Shown here: one piece after another, positions 1 through 7,566 of the stretch | Position numbering within the stretch: the stretch's first letter is position 1 | How the letters are laid out: each line of letters begins with the position of its first letter | Assembly: GCA_002050275.1 (NCBI GenBank) | Contig: MWTB01000019.1 | Location: 62,001 to 126,000, forward strand | Source of the DNA: Anaerolineae bacterium UTCFX1 | GTDB lineage: Bacteria; Chloroflexota; Anaerolineae; Anaerolineales; Villigracilaceae | Direction of reading: 5' to 3' | DNA length: 64,000 nt | The notes under the pieces: model-generated | What the model was told of the DNA's origin: nothing | Database searches by the model: none | What the model saw: only the letters and a program-made list of their open reading frames with translations | Made by a program: the position numbers and the translations under genes

Positions 1-10
1 AGGAATCAAC

Positions 11-1561
11 TCAATACCCTCCCCTAAAATACGCGCGGATCAAATCTGAAATATCCGCTGTCGTGTTTTGCCGTGCGACGGCGAAGAAATCATACGCGGT
101 GGCGCGGCCGTGTCCGTAGCGCGAGGCGTAATCGCGCAGGAACGCGAAGAACGCGTCGTCTCCCATGCGGATGTTGAGCGCTTCCATGAAGTTCGCGCCG
201 TTGAGATACGTAGAGTTGACGTACGCGCGGAAGGTCGGCGCTTCGTAGATGGTTGTGTCCACGTAGCCCGAAGGACCGAAATAATTCACGCGAAAGTTCC
301 ACCACCAGTCGTATGAGTTGGGATAAACATATTTATAAAAAAGCGCCTCGCTGTAGACCGACATGGCTTCATCGAGCCACGGTTCCATCGCGGGATCGTT
401 CCCCACCAGCCCATACCACCATTGATGCGCCACTTCGTGCACGCCAATCGCCACGAGATTACTGCGCGCCGAGCCGTCGTACTCGTTGTAAAACTTCGTC
501 GCGATAAACACCAGCCCATCATATTCCTGCCCGTCGTTTAAATTCGATTGGACGATGGACAAACTCCCATACGGGAACGGCGCGAACTGCGTCTCCCATA
601 GACCGATGGCGCGAATCGCCGCGTTCAAGATGGCGAGTCCCTGCGTTTCGTAGCCGGGGAAATAATACGAGCGGATCTGCGCGCCGCTTGCGGTCGTATC
701 CACAAATTGGAACTGGTCGCTCGCTGAGAGGGCGAACGTCCGCGCGCCGAAGATGCGATACCGCGTCCATTCATTGTTGGGCTCGCTCACTCCGCTTGTG
801 GCAAAGGTGATGCTCCCCTCCGTTGCGCGGAGGTTCACTTCAAAGTCCGCCGAGTCTTGGACGAGATGTTCACCGAGATAATAATCGTCGTGCAATATCC
901 AGCCGTTGCTAAATGGCACAATCAACGGAAACCAATCCGTGAGGTTGGTTTGCAGAGAGTCATATCCATACGGATGTTCTTTGACCTTTTGCGGAATCGA
1001 AATGCGGAAGCGCATCACAATCGTGACCTGCGAGCCGGGCGCAAGCGATTGGGGCAAATACACGGTGAACTTGTGTCCGTTCATGTCGTAGTTGAGCGCG
1101 ACGCTGTCCAGCAAAATGTTTTCGAGCGTGAATCCGCCGCGATGGTTCGGTTCGACCGCCATCACCAATTCATTGAGTGGGACGCCCGTTTGATTTGTGT
1201 ATCGAATCGTTTCATCCACGGCAAGTTGATGACCGTAATAATCAAGCAGGGCAAACAGCGTGTATTGAGTCCTCGATGAGGTTGGAGGCGAGGTCGGCGA
1301 AGGCAAGGGCGTTGACGTGAATGCAAATGTCGGCGGCGGCGTGTTGGTTGGAGGTTCAGGCGTGAAGGTGGGGATCAATGTCGGCGATTCAAGCGGGGTG
1401 GGAGTGTGCGTCACCGGCTGGAAGGGGGTCGGGGTGGGCAAGACGCTCGACGCCTGTGTGACCAGCGCGAGGGTGGGGGGAATCGTCTCGCCCTGCAGGG
1501 AGGCGCAAGAGGCGAGAAAAAAAAGAAGGACGAGAAAATTAAATCGAAGTAGAATTTTCAT
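11..1561 (-). CDS. M1-like zinc metallopeptidase lipoprotein (copy 1)
   Basis: A 516-residue secreted gluzincin. The ATG at 1561 is chosen because it opens a hydrophobic signal ending in a lipobox (LASC, Cys19); the open frame continues 15 codons upstream into a palindromic repeat. A long Thr/Pro-rich linker (about residues 30-95) follows, as in many Chloroflexota surface proteins. HEVAH at residues 375-379 with a downstream WLDEA gives the HExxH...E zinc site. The exopeptidase motif is GQEYDG rather than GAMEN, so it belongs to a divergent M1 branch. It probably trims peptides at the outer face of the membrane. A tandem paralogue lies directly upstream, and both follow a Zn/Mn ABC permease. 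Family call firm; substrate unknown. Confidence 0.88.
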   Translation of the reverse strand: MKILLRFNFLVLLFFLASCASLQGETIPPTLALVTQASSVLPTPTPFQPVTHTPTPLESPTLIPTFTPEPPTNTPPPTFAFTSTPLPSPTSPPTSSRTQYTLFALLDYYGHQLAVDETIRYTNQTGVPLNELVMAVEPNHRGGFTLENILLDSVALNYDMNGHKFTVYLPQSLAPGSQVTIVMRFRISIPQKVKEHPYGYDSLQTNLTDWFPLIVPFSNGWILHDDYYLGEHLVQDSADFEVNLRATEGSITFATSGVSEPNNEWTRYRIFGARTFALSASDQFQFVDTTASGAQIRSYYFPGYETQGLAILNAAIRAIGLWETQFAPFPYGSLSIVQSNLNDGQEYDGLVFIATKFYNEYDGSARSNLVAIGVHEVAHQWWYGLVGNDPAMEPWLDEAMSVYSEALFYKYVYPNSYDWWWNFRVNYFGPSGYVDTTIYEAPTFRAYVNSTYLNGANFMEALNIRMGDDAFFAFLRDYASRYGHGRATAYDFFAVARQNTTADISDLIRAYFRGGY

Positions 1562-1570
1562 AATGTTGCA

Positions 1571-1622
1571 TGTCATTGCGAGTGACGCTTCAGCGTCACG
1601 AAGCAATCTCCTCGCAATGACA
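1571..1622. repeat. Nested palindromic intergenic repeat
   Basis: Outer 12-bp arms at 1571-1582 and 1611-1622 are perfect inverted repeats (TGTCATTGCGAG and its complement). A second perfect hairpin lies inside at 1583-1598 (TGACGCT, 2-nt loop, AGCGTCA). The element fills the gap between the two peptidase genes. It resembles the dispersed 'GTCATTGCGAG...CTCGCAATGAC' palindromes known from many bacterial genomes. No U-run follows, so it is not an obvious terminator. Confidence 0.8.
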
Positions 1623-3122
1623 TCAATACTTATTTTTGAAATACTTCGTCATCAGATCGGATAGATCCGTTGAGGTGTGTTCGCGCAAGACGCGGAAGAA
1701 ATCAACCGCGGTGGCGCGCTTGCCTGCGTATTGAGAATAATAATCCTTGAGGAACGCGAAGAAAATTTCATCGCCGACGCGCTTGCGCAACTCTTGAAAA
1801 AATCGCGCGCCCGTTAAATACACTTTATCCCAATACGGTCTTTGCCCGCCGCCATCGTACACTTGCGTATCCACATAGCCCGCTTGTTGAAATTCAAAAT
1901 AACGATAGCCCCACCACCACGAAACCAAATCGGGATAGATCGCTTCATAATAAATTTCTTCGCTGTACGTCGCCATCGCTTCGTCGAGCCACGGCTCGAT
2001 GCCCTGATCGTTCGCCACCGCGTCGAACCACCATTGATGCGCGGTCTCGTGTGCGCCGATGGTCACGAGATAATTCGCGGGCGTGCCGTCGTATAAATTA
2101 AAATAATCGCGGCTGATGAAATAGAACGCCGAATATTCCATGCCGTCGTTGAAATCGCCTTGCACAGCGGTCATCGTTTTGTGACGATACGGTCCAAATT
2201 TTTCCGTGAATACTTGCAGAGCCTGCGCGGTGGTCTGCAACAGCGCTTCGCCCTGTTCGTCATAAAACGCAAAATAATACGCGAAGACTTTCACATCGCC
2301 GACGGTCTGCGTGGCGACTTTGTAATCCGTGCTGATGGATAACGCAAACGTGCGGCCCGCTTCCAACTCGAACTTGCGACTGGTCGCTAACCCTGACGCC
2401 GCCTCCGCCCCCGACGCGGCGATCTGCGGAGTCGTTCCGTCGGTGAACGTGACGGTCACATCGAAGTCCGCCACATCGTAAACAAGATGCTCGCCATAAA
2501 ACCAGGGGTTATGCAATATCCATCCTTCGCCTGCTTGATACGGCACAATGAACGGATACCAATCCACAAAATTGACTTGCCTGTCGGAGTATCCATAGAT
2601 CTGCGGACGGACTTCGTTCGGGTTGCTGTACGCCTGCATCTTCGGGAGGATGAGTCCGTAAGACATGGTGATCGTGACTGTTCCGCTCGGAGGCAGAGGT
2701 TGAGGGAGGGGAATTTCAAGGCGTTGGCTCAATGGCTCAAGAACGTAATTGGTAATTGGTGATTGGTCTACGGTGAGTGATCGCAAATCGAATCCGCCGC
2801 TCCATAAATTGGGTTCAACGGCGAGGACAAGATTCGTTAGCGTTTCGCCTGTCCAGTTGGGATAGGTGATGGTCTGGTTCACCTCCGCCGCCTTGGACGA
2901 GTAGTTCATTTGCAAGTCAATCGCATACTGCGGACGCTCCAATTCGGGCGCGAGGGTTGGGAACACGGTCGGCGTTTCGGTTGGAAGCGCGGTTTCAGAA
3001 GGAGAAATGGTTGCGGATGGAGATTTTGTTTCAGTGGGAAGAGGAGGAGGGGTTGGAGAAGAACAAGAGACAAGAAAGATGAAAGAGGAAAGAAGAATAC
3101 GAACCGCAATGAATTTTGACAT
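1623..3122 (-). CDS. M1-like zinc metallopeptidase lipoprotein (copy 2)
   Basis: A 499-residue paralogue of the downstream gene. The ATG at 3122 opens a lipoprotein signal (lipobox LVSC, Cys20); the frame extends 18 codons further but with no signal-like sequence. A short Pro/Thr-rich linker precedes the catalytic region. HETAH lies at residues 358-362, followed by WLDEA; the substrate-side motif is GMEY. The enzyme is expected to be a membrane-anchored zinc aminopeptidase or a related exopeptidase. Residues 119-126 are encoded by three copies of an AATTGGT-type heptamer. The gene begins 76 nt after the stop of the metal ABC permease on the same strand, so co-transcription is likely. Confidence 0.88.
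   Translation of the reverse strand: MSKFIAVRILLSSFIFLVSCSSPTPPPLPTETKSPSATISPSETALPTETPTVFPTLAPELERPQYAIDLQMNYSSKAAEVNQTITYPNWTGETLTNLVLAVEPNLWSGGFDLRSLTVDQSPITNYVLEPLSQRLEIPLPQPLPPSGTVTITMSYGLILPKMQAYSNPNEVRPQIYGYSDRQVNFVDWYPFIVPYQAGEGWILHNPWFYGEHLVYDVADFDVTVTFTDGTTPQIAASGAEAASGLATSRKFELEAGRTFALSISTDYKVATQTVGDVKVFAYYFAFYDEQGEALLQTTAQALQVFTEKFGPYRHKTMTAVQGDFNDGMEYSAFYFISRDYFNLYDGTPANYLVTIGAHETAHQWWFDAVANDQGIEPWLDEAMATYSEEIYYEAIYPDLVSWWWGYRYFEFQQAGYVDTQVYDGGGQRPYWDKVYLTGARFFQELRKRVGDEIFFAFLKDYYSQYAGKRATAVDFFRVLREHTSTDLSDLMTKYFKNKY
2747..2767. repeat. In-frame heptamer repeat (AATTGGT x2, GATTGGT)
   Basis: Three tandem heptamers, 21 nt in all, lie inside the second M1-like peptidase gene and encode part of the segment SPITNYV. 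Three heptamers make seven codons, so the reading frame is kept. The paralogue is about three residues shorter at this place. Confidence 0.55.
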
Positions 3123-3197
3123 GGATAGTATTTTAACCGATGCGCGAGTTTCCCCACCTTGACGCTGAAAGCTCATATAAAGTTTCTGGTAAAAAAA

Positions 3198-4025
3198 TTA
3201 ACGGCTCATCATTCTCTTCCACCCAAAAGCAAGGATGAAGAAAAACGTAGCAGTCAACACAATAGCCGCGCCGGAAGCGATGCTGAGGTAATACGAGAGA
3301 TACAACCCAATCACTCCAGACAATGAAGCAAAGATCGCGGCGAGGAGCATCATCCTCGGCAAGCGTTTTGTGAGCAGATATGCAGTCGCGGCGGGGGTGA
3401 CGAGCATGGCAACCATGAGGGCGACTCCGACCGTTTGAAGCGAGACGGCAACGGTGACCGCGATCAGCACGAGCAGAAGGTTGTTGAGCAAGTCCACAGG
3501 GAGGCGGAGCGTGGCGGCAAGGATGGGGTCAAACGACAGCGTGGTAAATTCCTTGTAGAAGGCGAGGAGGGTGAAGAGGACAAGTCCGCCGAAGAGCAGG
3601 ATCAGCCACAAACTTTGAGTCGAAACGGAGAGCACATCCCCAAAGAGGAAGTGACTCAAATCCACGGCGTAACTGCGGACGGTGGAGATAAGCGCGATGC
3701 CGAGCGCGAACATCCCTGCGAAGATGATCCCAATGGCGGTATCCTCTTTGATCTGAGAATTTTTGCTGATCGCGCCGATGCCCAGCGACGCGACAACCGC
3801 TGTGCCAAGCGCCCACCAAAACAGCGGTTCGCGCGCGCCGCCGCTGACGAGGTAACCCAACGCGATACCGGGCAAAATTGTATGCGCCAGCGCGTCGCCG
3901 AAAAATGCCATGCCGCGTAAAACAACAAATGTGCCGACGATTGCGCAGACAATACCAACTAGCACAGCCGCTATCATTCCGCGTTGCATAAATTCGTATT
4001 GGAGAGGAGCGAGGAGAAAAGACAT
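3198..4025 (-). CDS. Zn/Mn ABC transporter permease (ZnuB/MntB family)
   Basis: A 275-residue integral membrane protein with about eight hydrophobic segments. The N-terminal stretch (MRGMAFFGDALAH-like: RGMAFFGDALAHTILPG) is typical of the ABC-3 permease family. It forms the channel of the zinc or manganese importer whose ATPase (4532-5329) and binding protein (5393-6268) are upstream on the same strand. Between this gene and the ATPase sits a foreign-looking four-helix-bundle gene. The start codon directly abuts an array of GATTTAC heptamers, so no recognisable ribosome-binding site remains and the native leader was probably displaced. Metal specificity cannot be read from the sequence. Confidence 0.92.
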   Translation of the reverse strand: MSFLLAPLQYEFMQRGMIAAVLVGIVCAIVGTFVVLRGMAFFGDALAHTILPGIALGYLVSGGAREPLFWWALGTAVVASLGIGAISKNSQIKEDTAIGIIFAGMFALGIALISTVRSYAVDLSHFLFGDVLSVSTQSLWLILLFGGLVLFTLLAFYKEFTTLSFDPILAATLRLPVDLLNNLLLVLIAVTVAVSLQTVGVALMVAMLVTPAATAYLLTKRLPRMMLLAAIFASLSGVIGLYLSYYLSIASGAAIVLTATFFFILAFGWKRMMSR

Positions 4026-4027
4026 TC

Positions 4028-4083
4028 GATTTTCGATTTACGATTTTGGATTTACGATTTACGACTTTGGATTTGCGATTTAC
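4028..4083. repeat. GATTTAC heptamer array, left flank of four-helix gene
   Basis: Eight in-phase heptamers (GATTTTC, GATTTAC, GATTTTG, GATTTAC, GATTTAC, GACTTTG, GATTTGC, GATTTAC) fill the gap between the permease start codon and the stop codon of the four-helix gene. A complementary array lies on the other side of that gene in inverted orientation. Structure resembles the STRR heptanucleotide repeats of cyanobacteria; identity with them is not claimed. Confidence 0.85.
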
Positions 4084-4085
4084 GA

Positions 4086-4439
4086 TTATTTGCGATTGCG
4101 GAGAGTTTTGATAGAGGCGACAGTCATGGCTAGAATTTCATCGGTCTCTTTGTGAATGCCGGTGATTTGTTCTTGAGGAGCAAGACCCGCTTCAACCAGA
4201 ATTTCGAGCCAGTATTCCGTCTCATCGGCTTCCTCTTCGACGATTTTCATTTTGTTGATCATGTCCGGCGTGGATTTGGCGCGGCACGCGGCGCGGTAAT
4301 TTGCCCCGATGGACGTTCCTGAACGGATGACCTGTCTGGAGATGATATCCGTTGCTCGTGAATTGGGAAGTTTATCTACTTGCTTGATGATTGCCACAGC
4401 CAATTTCTTCGTCCGCGCTTTGAACATTTTCTCGTCCAT
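4086..4439 (-). CDS. Four-helix-bundle protein (S23/IVP family)
   Basis: A 117-residue, mostly helical protein. The signature RSGTSIGANYRAA near residue 48 and the later EEADETEYWLEIL segment are typical of the 23S rRNA intervening-sequence (S23-type) four-helix-bundle family. These small proteins are scattered through bacterial genomes, form oligomeric bundles and in general have no settled function; one relative, Avd, serves diversity-generating retroelements, but no reverse transcriptase is present here. The gene interrupts a metal ABC operon between ATPase and permease and is flanked by GATTTAC heptamer arrays in inverted orientation; its last codons (RNRK, stop) adjoin one array. Transfer as a small cassette is inferred. 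Confidence 0.9.
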   Translation of the reverse strand: MDEKMFKARTKKLAVAIIKQVDKLPNSRATDIISRQVIRSGTSIGANYRAACRAKSTPDMINKMKIVEEEADETEYWLEILVEAGLAPQEQITGIHKETDEILAMTVASIKTLRNRK

Positions 4440-4505
4440 GTCAATCTCCTTTTGAAATATCCTTATTCGAGAGAGTCTTGGAAAGTACCATACCGTCCAA
4501 CAATC

Positions 4506-4533
4506 GTAAATCGTAAATCGGCAGTCGTAAATC
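4506..4533. repeat. Inverted GATTTAC heptamer array, right flank of four-helix gene
   Basis: Four heptamers read GTAAATC, GTAAATC, GGCAGTC, GTAAATC on the plus strand, i.e. the reverse complement of the 4028-4083 units. The array ends in the stop codon of the ABC ATPase. The four-helix gene is therefore bracketed by inverted copies. Confidence 0.8.
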
Positions 4534-5329
4534 AGACGTGTTCGTTGTCACAACAATCATCTACCGCGAGTACATTTCCATTTTCAGTAGAGCGCAATCT
4601 TCCGCCATACGCTTGGATCAGGTTATTTGTTTGCATCACATCTTGTGGAACGCCGAACGCAACGATACGATGGTTGAGCAACAAGATTCGGTCAAAGTGA
4701 CTCGCGGCTTGGTCGAGGTCGTGCGTGGCGACTATGACCGTGACTTTCTCCTGCTTGAGGCGGTCGAGCAGATTCAAAATCCCATCTTGCGAGGGGGCAT
4801 CCAAGCCGGTGAGCGGTTCATCCATCAGCATCAGTTCGGATTCTTGCGCGATGGCGCGGGCGATGAACATGCGCTGTTGCTGTCCGCCGGAGAGTTGGCT
4901 GATCTGGCGCGAGGCGAGGTCCGCGATCTCCACCGTTTCGAGCGCGTGATTCACGAAGTCCCAATCTTTTTTGCGGGGCCAGTTGAACGGACCGAGTTTT
5001 GCGGAGCGTCCCATCATTACCACATCGGCAACCATGACGGGAAAGTTCCAATCCACTTGCGAGCGTTGCGGGATGTAGCCGATGCACACGTGTTTATCGG
5101 GATGCGATCCGTAGATGTTCACATCGCCGGAAGACGGCTGTAAAACACCGGCGATCGCTTTGATGAGCGTGCTTTTCCCCGCGCCATTCGGACCCACAAC
5201 TGCAACGCGTTCGCCTGCGTGCAAATGGAAGGTGACATCCTCGAGCGCGACATGTCCGTTGTAACGCACAGCCAGATGCGAAACGTCGAGGATGGGTTGA
5301 TCGTGTTTGTGAGGGACATTTGGATACAT
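4532..5329 (-). CDS. Zn/Mn ABC transporter ATP-binding protein
   Basis: A 265-residue ABC ATPase that powers metal import. The Walker A motif GPNGAGKST lies at residues 46-54, followed by the signature LSGGQQQR, Walker B LMLMDEP and a switch histidine in ATHDL. This arrangement fits the ZnuC/MntA-type family. It is transcribed after the binding protein (64-nt gap) and before the four-helix gene and permease. The stop codon overlaps the first heptamer of the repeat array, so the last residues may differ from the ancestral protein. The C-terminus has an unusual CC...H-containing tail (DDCCDNEHV), which could bind metal but this is speculation. Confidence 0.93.
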   Translation of the reverse strand: MYPNVPHKHDQPILDVSHLAVRYNGHVALEDVTFHLHAGERVAVVGPNGAGKSTLIKAIAGVLQPSSGDVNIYGSHPDKHVCIGYIPQRSQVDWNFPVMVADVVMMGRSAKLGPFNWPRKKDWDFVNHALETVEIADLASRQISQLSGGQQQRMFIARAIAQESELMLMDEPLTGLDAPSQDGILNLLDRLKQEKVTVIVATHDLDQAASHFDRILLLNHRIVAFGVPQDVMQTNNLIQAYGGRLRSTENGNVLAVDDCCDNEHV

Positions 5330-5392
5330 GGGGTAACGAGTTACGCAGCATGTAGTACGGAGTATGTATTGCGTACTGCGTGTTGCGTGAGA

Positions 5393-6268
5393 TTATTTGA
5401 GGGCGTTGACGATTTGCGTCACATTGTATTTCATCATGTCAATGTATGTCGCGGCGGGCGCGCCGTCGGTCAGTGATTCAAGATGCAGATCGGCGACGAC
5501 TCTTACGTCCGTTTCATCGGCGATTTGTCGAGCGAGCGCGGGGTTGTCGCCGGCGTCGAGAAAGATCGCGGGCGCGTTGGTGGATTTGATCTGGTCGATC
5601 AACCCCGCCATCTGTTGCGCGGAGGGCGACGCGTCGGAACTAAAACTTTCCAACACCGAGCCGACAATGGTAAAGCCGTATCGCTTTGCAAAATAACCGA
5701 AGGCTTCGTGATTCGTGACGAGCAATCTTTTTTCGACAGGGATTTGATTTACCTGTTCGGCGATCCACGCATCCAACTCGCGCAACTCAACGACATACGC
5801 GTCCGCGTTTGATTTGAATTCCGCCGCGCCGTCGGGGTCGAGATGAGTCAATGCTTCGCGGATATTTTCGACATACGCGATGACGTTGTTCGGGTCGAGC
5901 CAAAAGTGCGGATCGCCCGACTCAAGTCCCGACGATAAGCCTGCCGAGGCGGTGGCGACCTCTCTCTCTCCTCCGGCGTTTTCCAACAGCGTGTCGAGAA
6001 AGCGTTCGTAGCCCGCGCCGTTGACGATCAACAATTGCGCGTCGGCGACCTTCGTTACATCTTGCGGCGTGTATTGATACGAATGCGGGTCGGCGCCGAC
6101 GGGGAGCAAAGAGTCGACGTGGAAGCGTCCGCCCGCCACGTGTTGGGCGATGTCGGCTAAAAGCGTGCTGGAAGCCAGCACGGGCGAATCAGCCGTCCCT
6201 GCGGATGAAGCGGGTTGTCCTCCGCAGGCTGTCAACAGGAGCGCCGCTATTATAAAGATGCGATTCAT
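5393..6268 (-). CDS. Zn/Mn ABC transporter substrate-binding lipoprotein (ZnuA/TroA family)
   Basis: A 291-residue cluster A-I binding protein. A short signal ends in LLTAC with the lipid-bearing Cys15. Candidate metal ligands are His62 (DPHSYQ), His121 (DPHFWLDP) and His187 (TNHEAFGYF), with an acidic fourth ligand near FLDAGDN (Asp238). The His-rich loop typical of many zinc-specific ZnuA proteins is absent, so zinc and manganese both remain possible. It delivers the metal to the permease and ATPase downstream. The start codon overlaps the stop of the upstream exonuclease gene by 4 nt (ATGA), which implies translational coupling to it. Confidence 0.92.
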   Translation of the reverse strand: MNRIFIIAALLLTACGGQPASSAGTADSPVLASSTLLADIAQHVAGGRFHVDSLLPVGADPHSYQYTPQDVTKVADAQLLIVNGAGYERFLDTLLENAGGEREVATASAGLSSGLESGDPHFWLDPNNVIAYVENIREALTHLDPDGAAEFKSNADAYVVELRELDAWIAEQVNQIPVEKRLLVTNHEAFGYFAKRYGFTIVGSVLESFSSDASPSAQQMAGLIDQIKSTNAPAIFLDAGDNPALARQIADETDVRVVADLHLESLTDGAPAATYIDMMKYNVTQIVNALK

Positions 6269-7512
6269 GCCGAAACGTGTCCGTTAATTTTCCGCTCCAA
6301 ACGCGCCAACCGCCGGTCAATTTCCTCGAGCCAGTGTTTGCGCGCGTAGGCTGGCAGGTCGGCGCGTTCCGCCATGCGCCGCGCAGACTTCGTCCATTTG
6401 AGCGCGGCTTTCATATCGCGCGTTTTATGTTCATAATATTTCGCCAACTCCACGTGAGCATAAATATGACCCGCCTTCGCGGCGTTCTGCCACAAGCGGA
6501 TCGCCTCCGCATAATCGCCTCGCCGCTTTTGCAGGATGGACAATCGTTTCACCGCGACATGGAAATCTGCCTCGCCCATCGGCGACTCGAGTCCATGCTC
6601 GAACAGGCGCGCCGCTTCCTCGACTCGCCCGAGATCCTCGAACAACTTCCCCAGCGCCACAAAATCCAAACCGTGCTGAACACTGCCATCGTACGGACTC
6701 TCCAACATATCGTTCATATGCGCAAGCAGAGCCGCCATCGCGGTCACGTCCATGGCGTTGTGGTAAAACACCCCCGCCAGCGGACGCGCGTCGCCGGTGC
6801 GCAGGTAATCGAAATACAGCCAAGGGATTTCATAGCCCGGAACCTCGTCGCTCGAACGTTTGAACTCCAGCACATGCTCTTCGAGGAATTTCAACGCCCG
6901 CGATTCGAGCCGGTCGCGCCACAGCCTCCGCGCCAGCGGGAGCAAGTCAAGGTGAGAATATTTTTTATATGGGACTGGAATATGATGCAAAGTAAAGCGC
7001 GTGGTCAGCAATGGCGCATCGAAGGCTTTGCCGTTGAACGTGACCAGCGCTTCGCACGGCGCGAGGAAATTCGCCAGACCTTCAAGCAGAATCGCTTCTT
7101 CGGCGGGATCACGCATGAAGAATTGCTTCAACACAAAATGTCCGTCAATGAAACGCGCCGCGCCGACAAGGAAAGCATATGTGCCGGTCCCGCCGGCAAG
7201 ACCGGACGTTTCAGTATCGAGAAAAGCAAAACGAGAAAGTGGGAGAGTGGAGATTTTTTCATCGTTTGCCCATTGAGAGATCAGAGAAAGAGGGAAAGAG
7301 GAAAGAAGGTTGGAATTTCCATAACGATAATCTCGAGGAAAAGTTTGTTCGGCAGCAAACGCCTCGCCGCGCGGAGTGGCAAAAAAGCTCCCTGCAACAA
7401 CCGAATCAATAGAAGACGAATTAGGTTTCCTCGGTGGGAGAGGCGCGACTCCCTTCCTTACCCCAAGAGACTGCAATTTGTCCGCAAGCGCAGACTGACC
7501 GTTAGAATTCAT
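6265..7512 (-). CDS. RNase H-like exonuclease with TPR tail (YprB/MrfB-like)
   Basis: A 415-residue protein. The motif FLDTETSGLAGGTGTY near residue 100 is the first acidic motif of the YprB-type RNase H-like fold; AFDAPLL and YHNAMDVTAM give later DEDD-type acidic positions. The last 140 residues form TPR/Sel1-like helices. In Bacillus subtilis MrfB (YprB) works with the helicase MrfA (YprA) in repair of mitomycin C damage; a MrfA-like helicase lies at 22276-24855. The ATG at 7512 is preferred because a TATAAT box (7520-7525) sits 7 nt ahead, indicating a leaderless transcript; a start at 7530 would overlap the promoter. The stop overlaps the metal-binding lipoprotein start by 4 nt. Confidence 0.85.
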   Translation of the reverse strand: MNSNGQSALADKLQSLGVRKGVAPLPPRKPNSSSIDSVVAGSFFATPRGEAFAAEQTFPRDYRYGNSNLLSSFPLSLISQWANDEKISTLPLSRFAFLDTETSGLAGGTGTYAFLVGAARFIDGHFVLKQFFMRDPAEEAILLEGLANFLAPCEALVTFNGKAFDAPLLTTRFTLHHIPVPYKKYSHLDLLPLARRLWRDRLESRALKFLEEHVLEFKRSSDEVPGYEIPWLYFDYLRTGDARPLAGVFYHNAMDVTAMAALLAHMNDMLESPYDGSVQHGLDFVALGKLFEDLGRVEEAARLFEHGLESPMGEADFHVAVKRLSILQKRRGDYAEAIRLWQNAAKAGHIYAHVELAKYYEHKTRDMKAALKWTKSARRMAERADLPAYARKHWLEEIDRRLARLERKINGHVSA

Positions 7513-7519
7513 GTGGACG

Positions 7520-7525
7520 ATTATA
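7520..7525 (-). promoter_or_regulatory. -10 box of leaderless YprB-like gene
   Basis: A perfect TATAAT on the minus strand ends 7 nt before the ATG at 7512. Transcription would begin at or next to the start codon. No Shine-Dalgarno sequence is present. No convincing -35 hexamer was found. Confidence 0.55.
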
Positions 7526-7566
7526 ACCAAACATCCATACGGTGAATCAATCGCGTCAGAAAGGCT

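Noticed and set aside
4086..4439. Avd-like accessory protein of a diversity-generating retroelement.
   Set aside because: No reverse transcriptase, template repeat or variable C-type-lectin target lies nearby.
4028..4533. CRISPR-like repeat arrays.
   Set aside because: Units are contiguous heptamers without spacers, and no cas genes are present.
6277..7545. A 422-codon open frame on the plus strand opposite the exonuclease gene.
   Set aside because: Its product is rich in Arg, Gln and His with no domain pattern. It is the mirror of a G+C-rich gene with strong codon bias.
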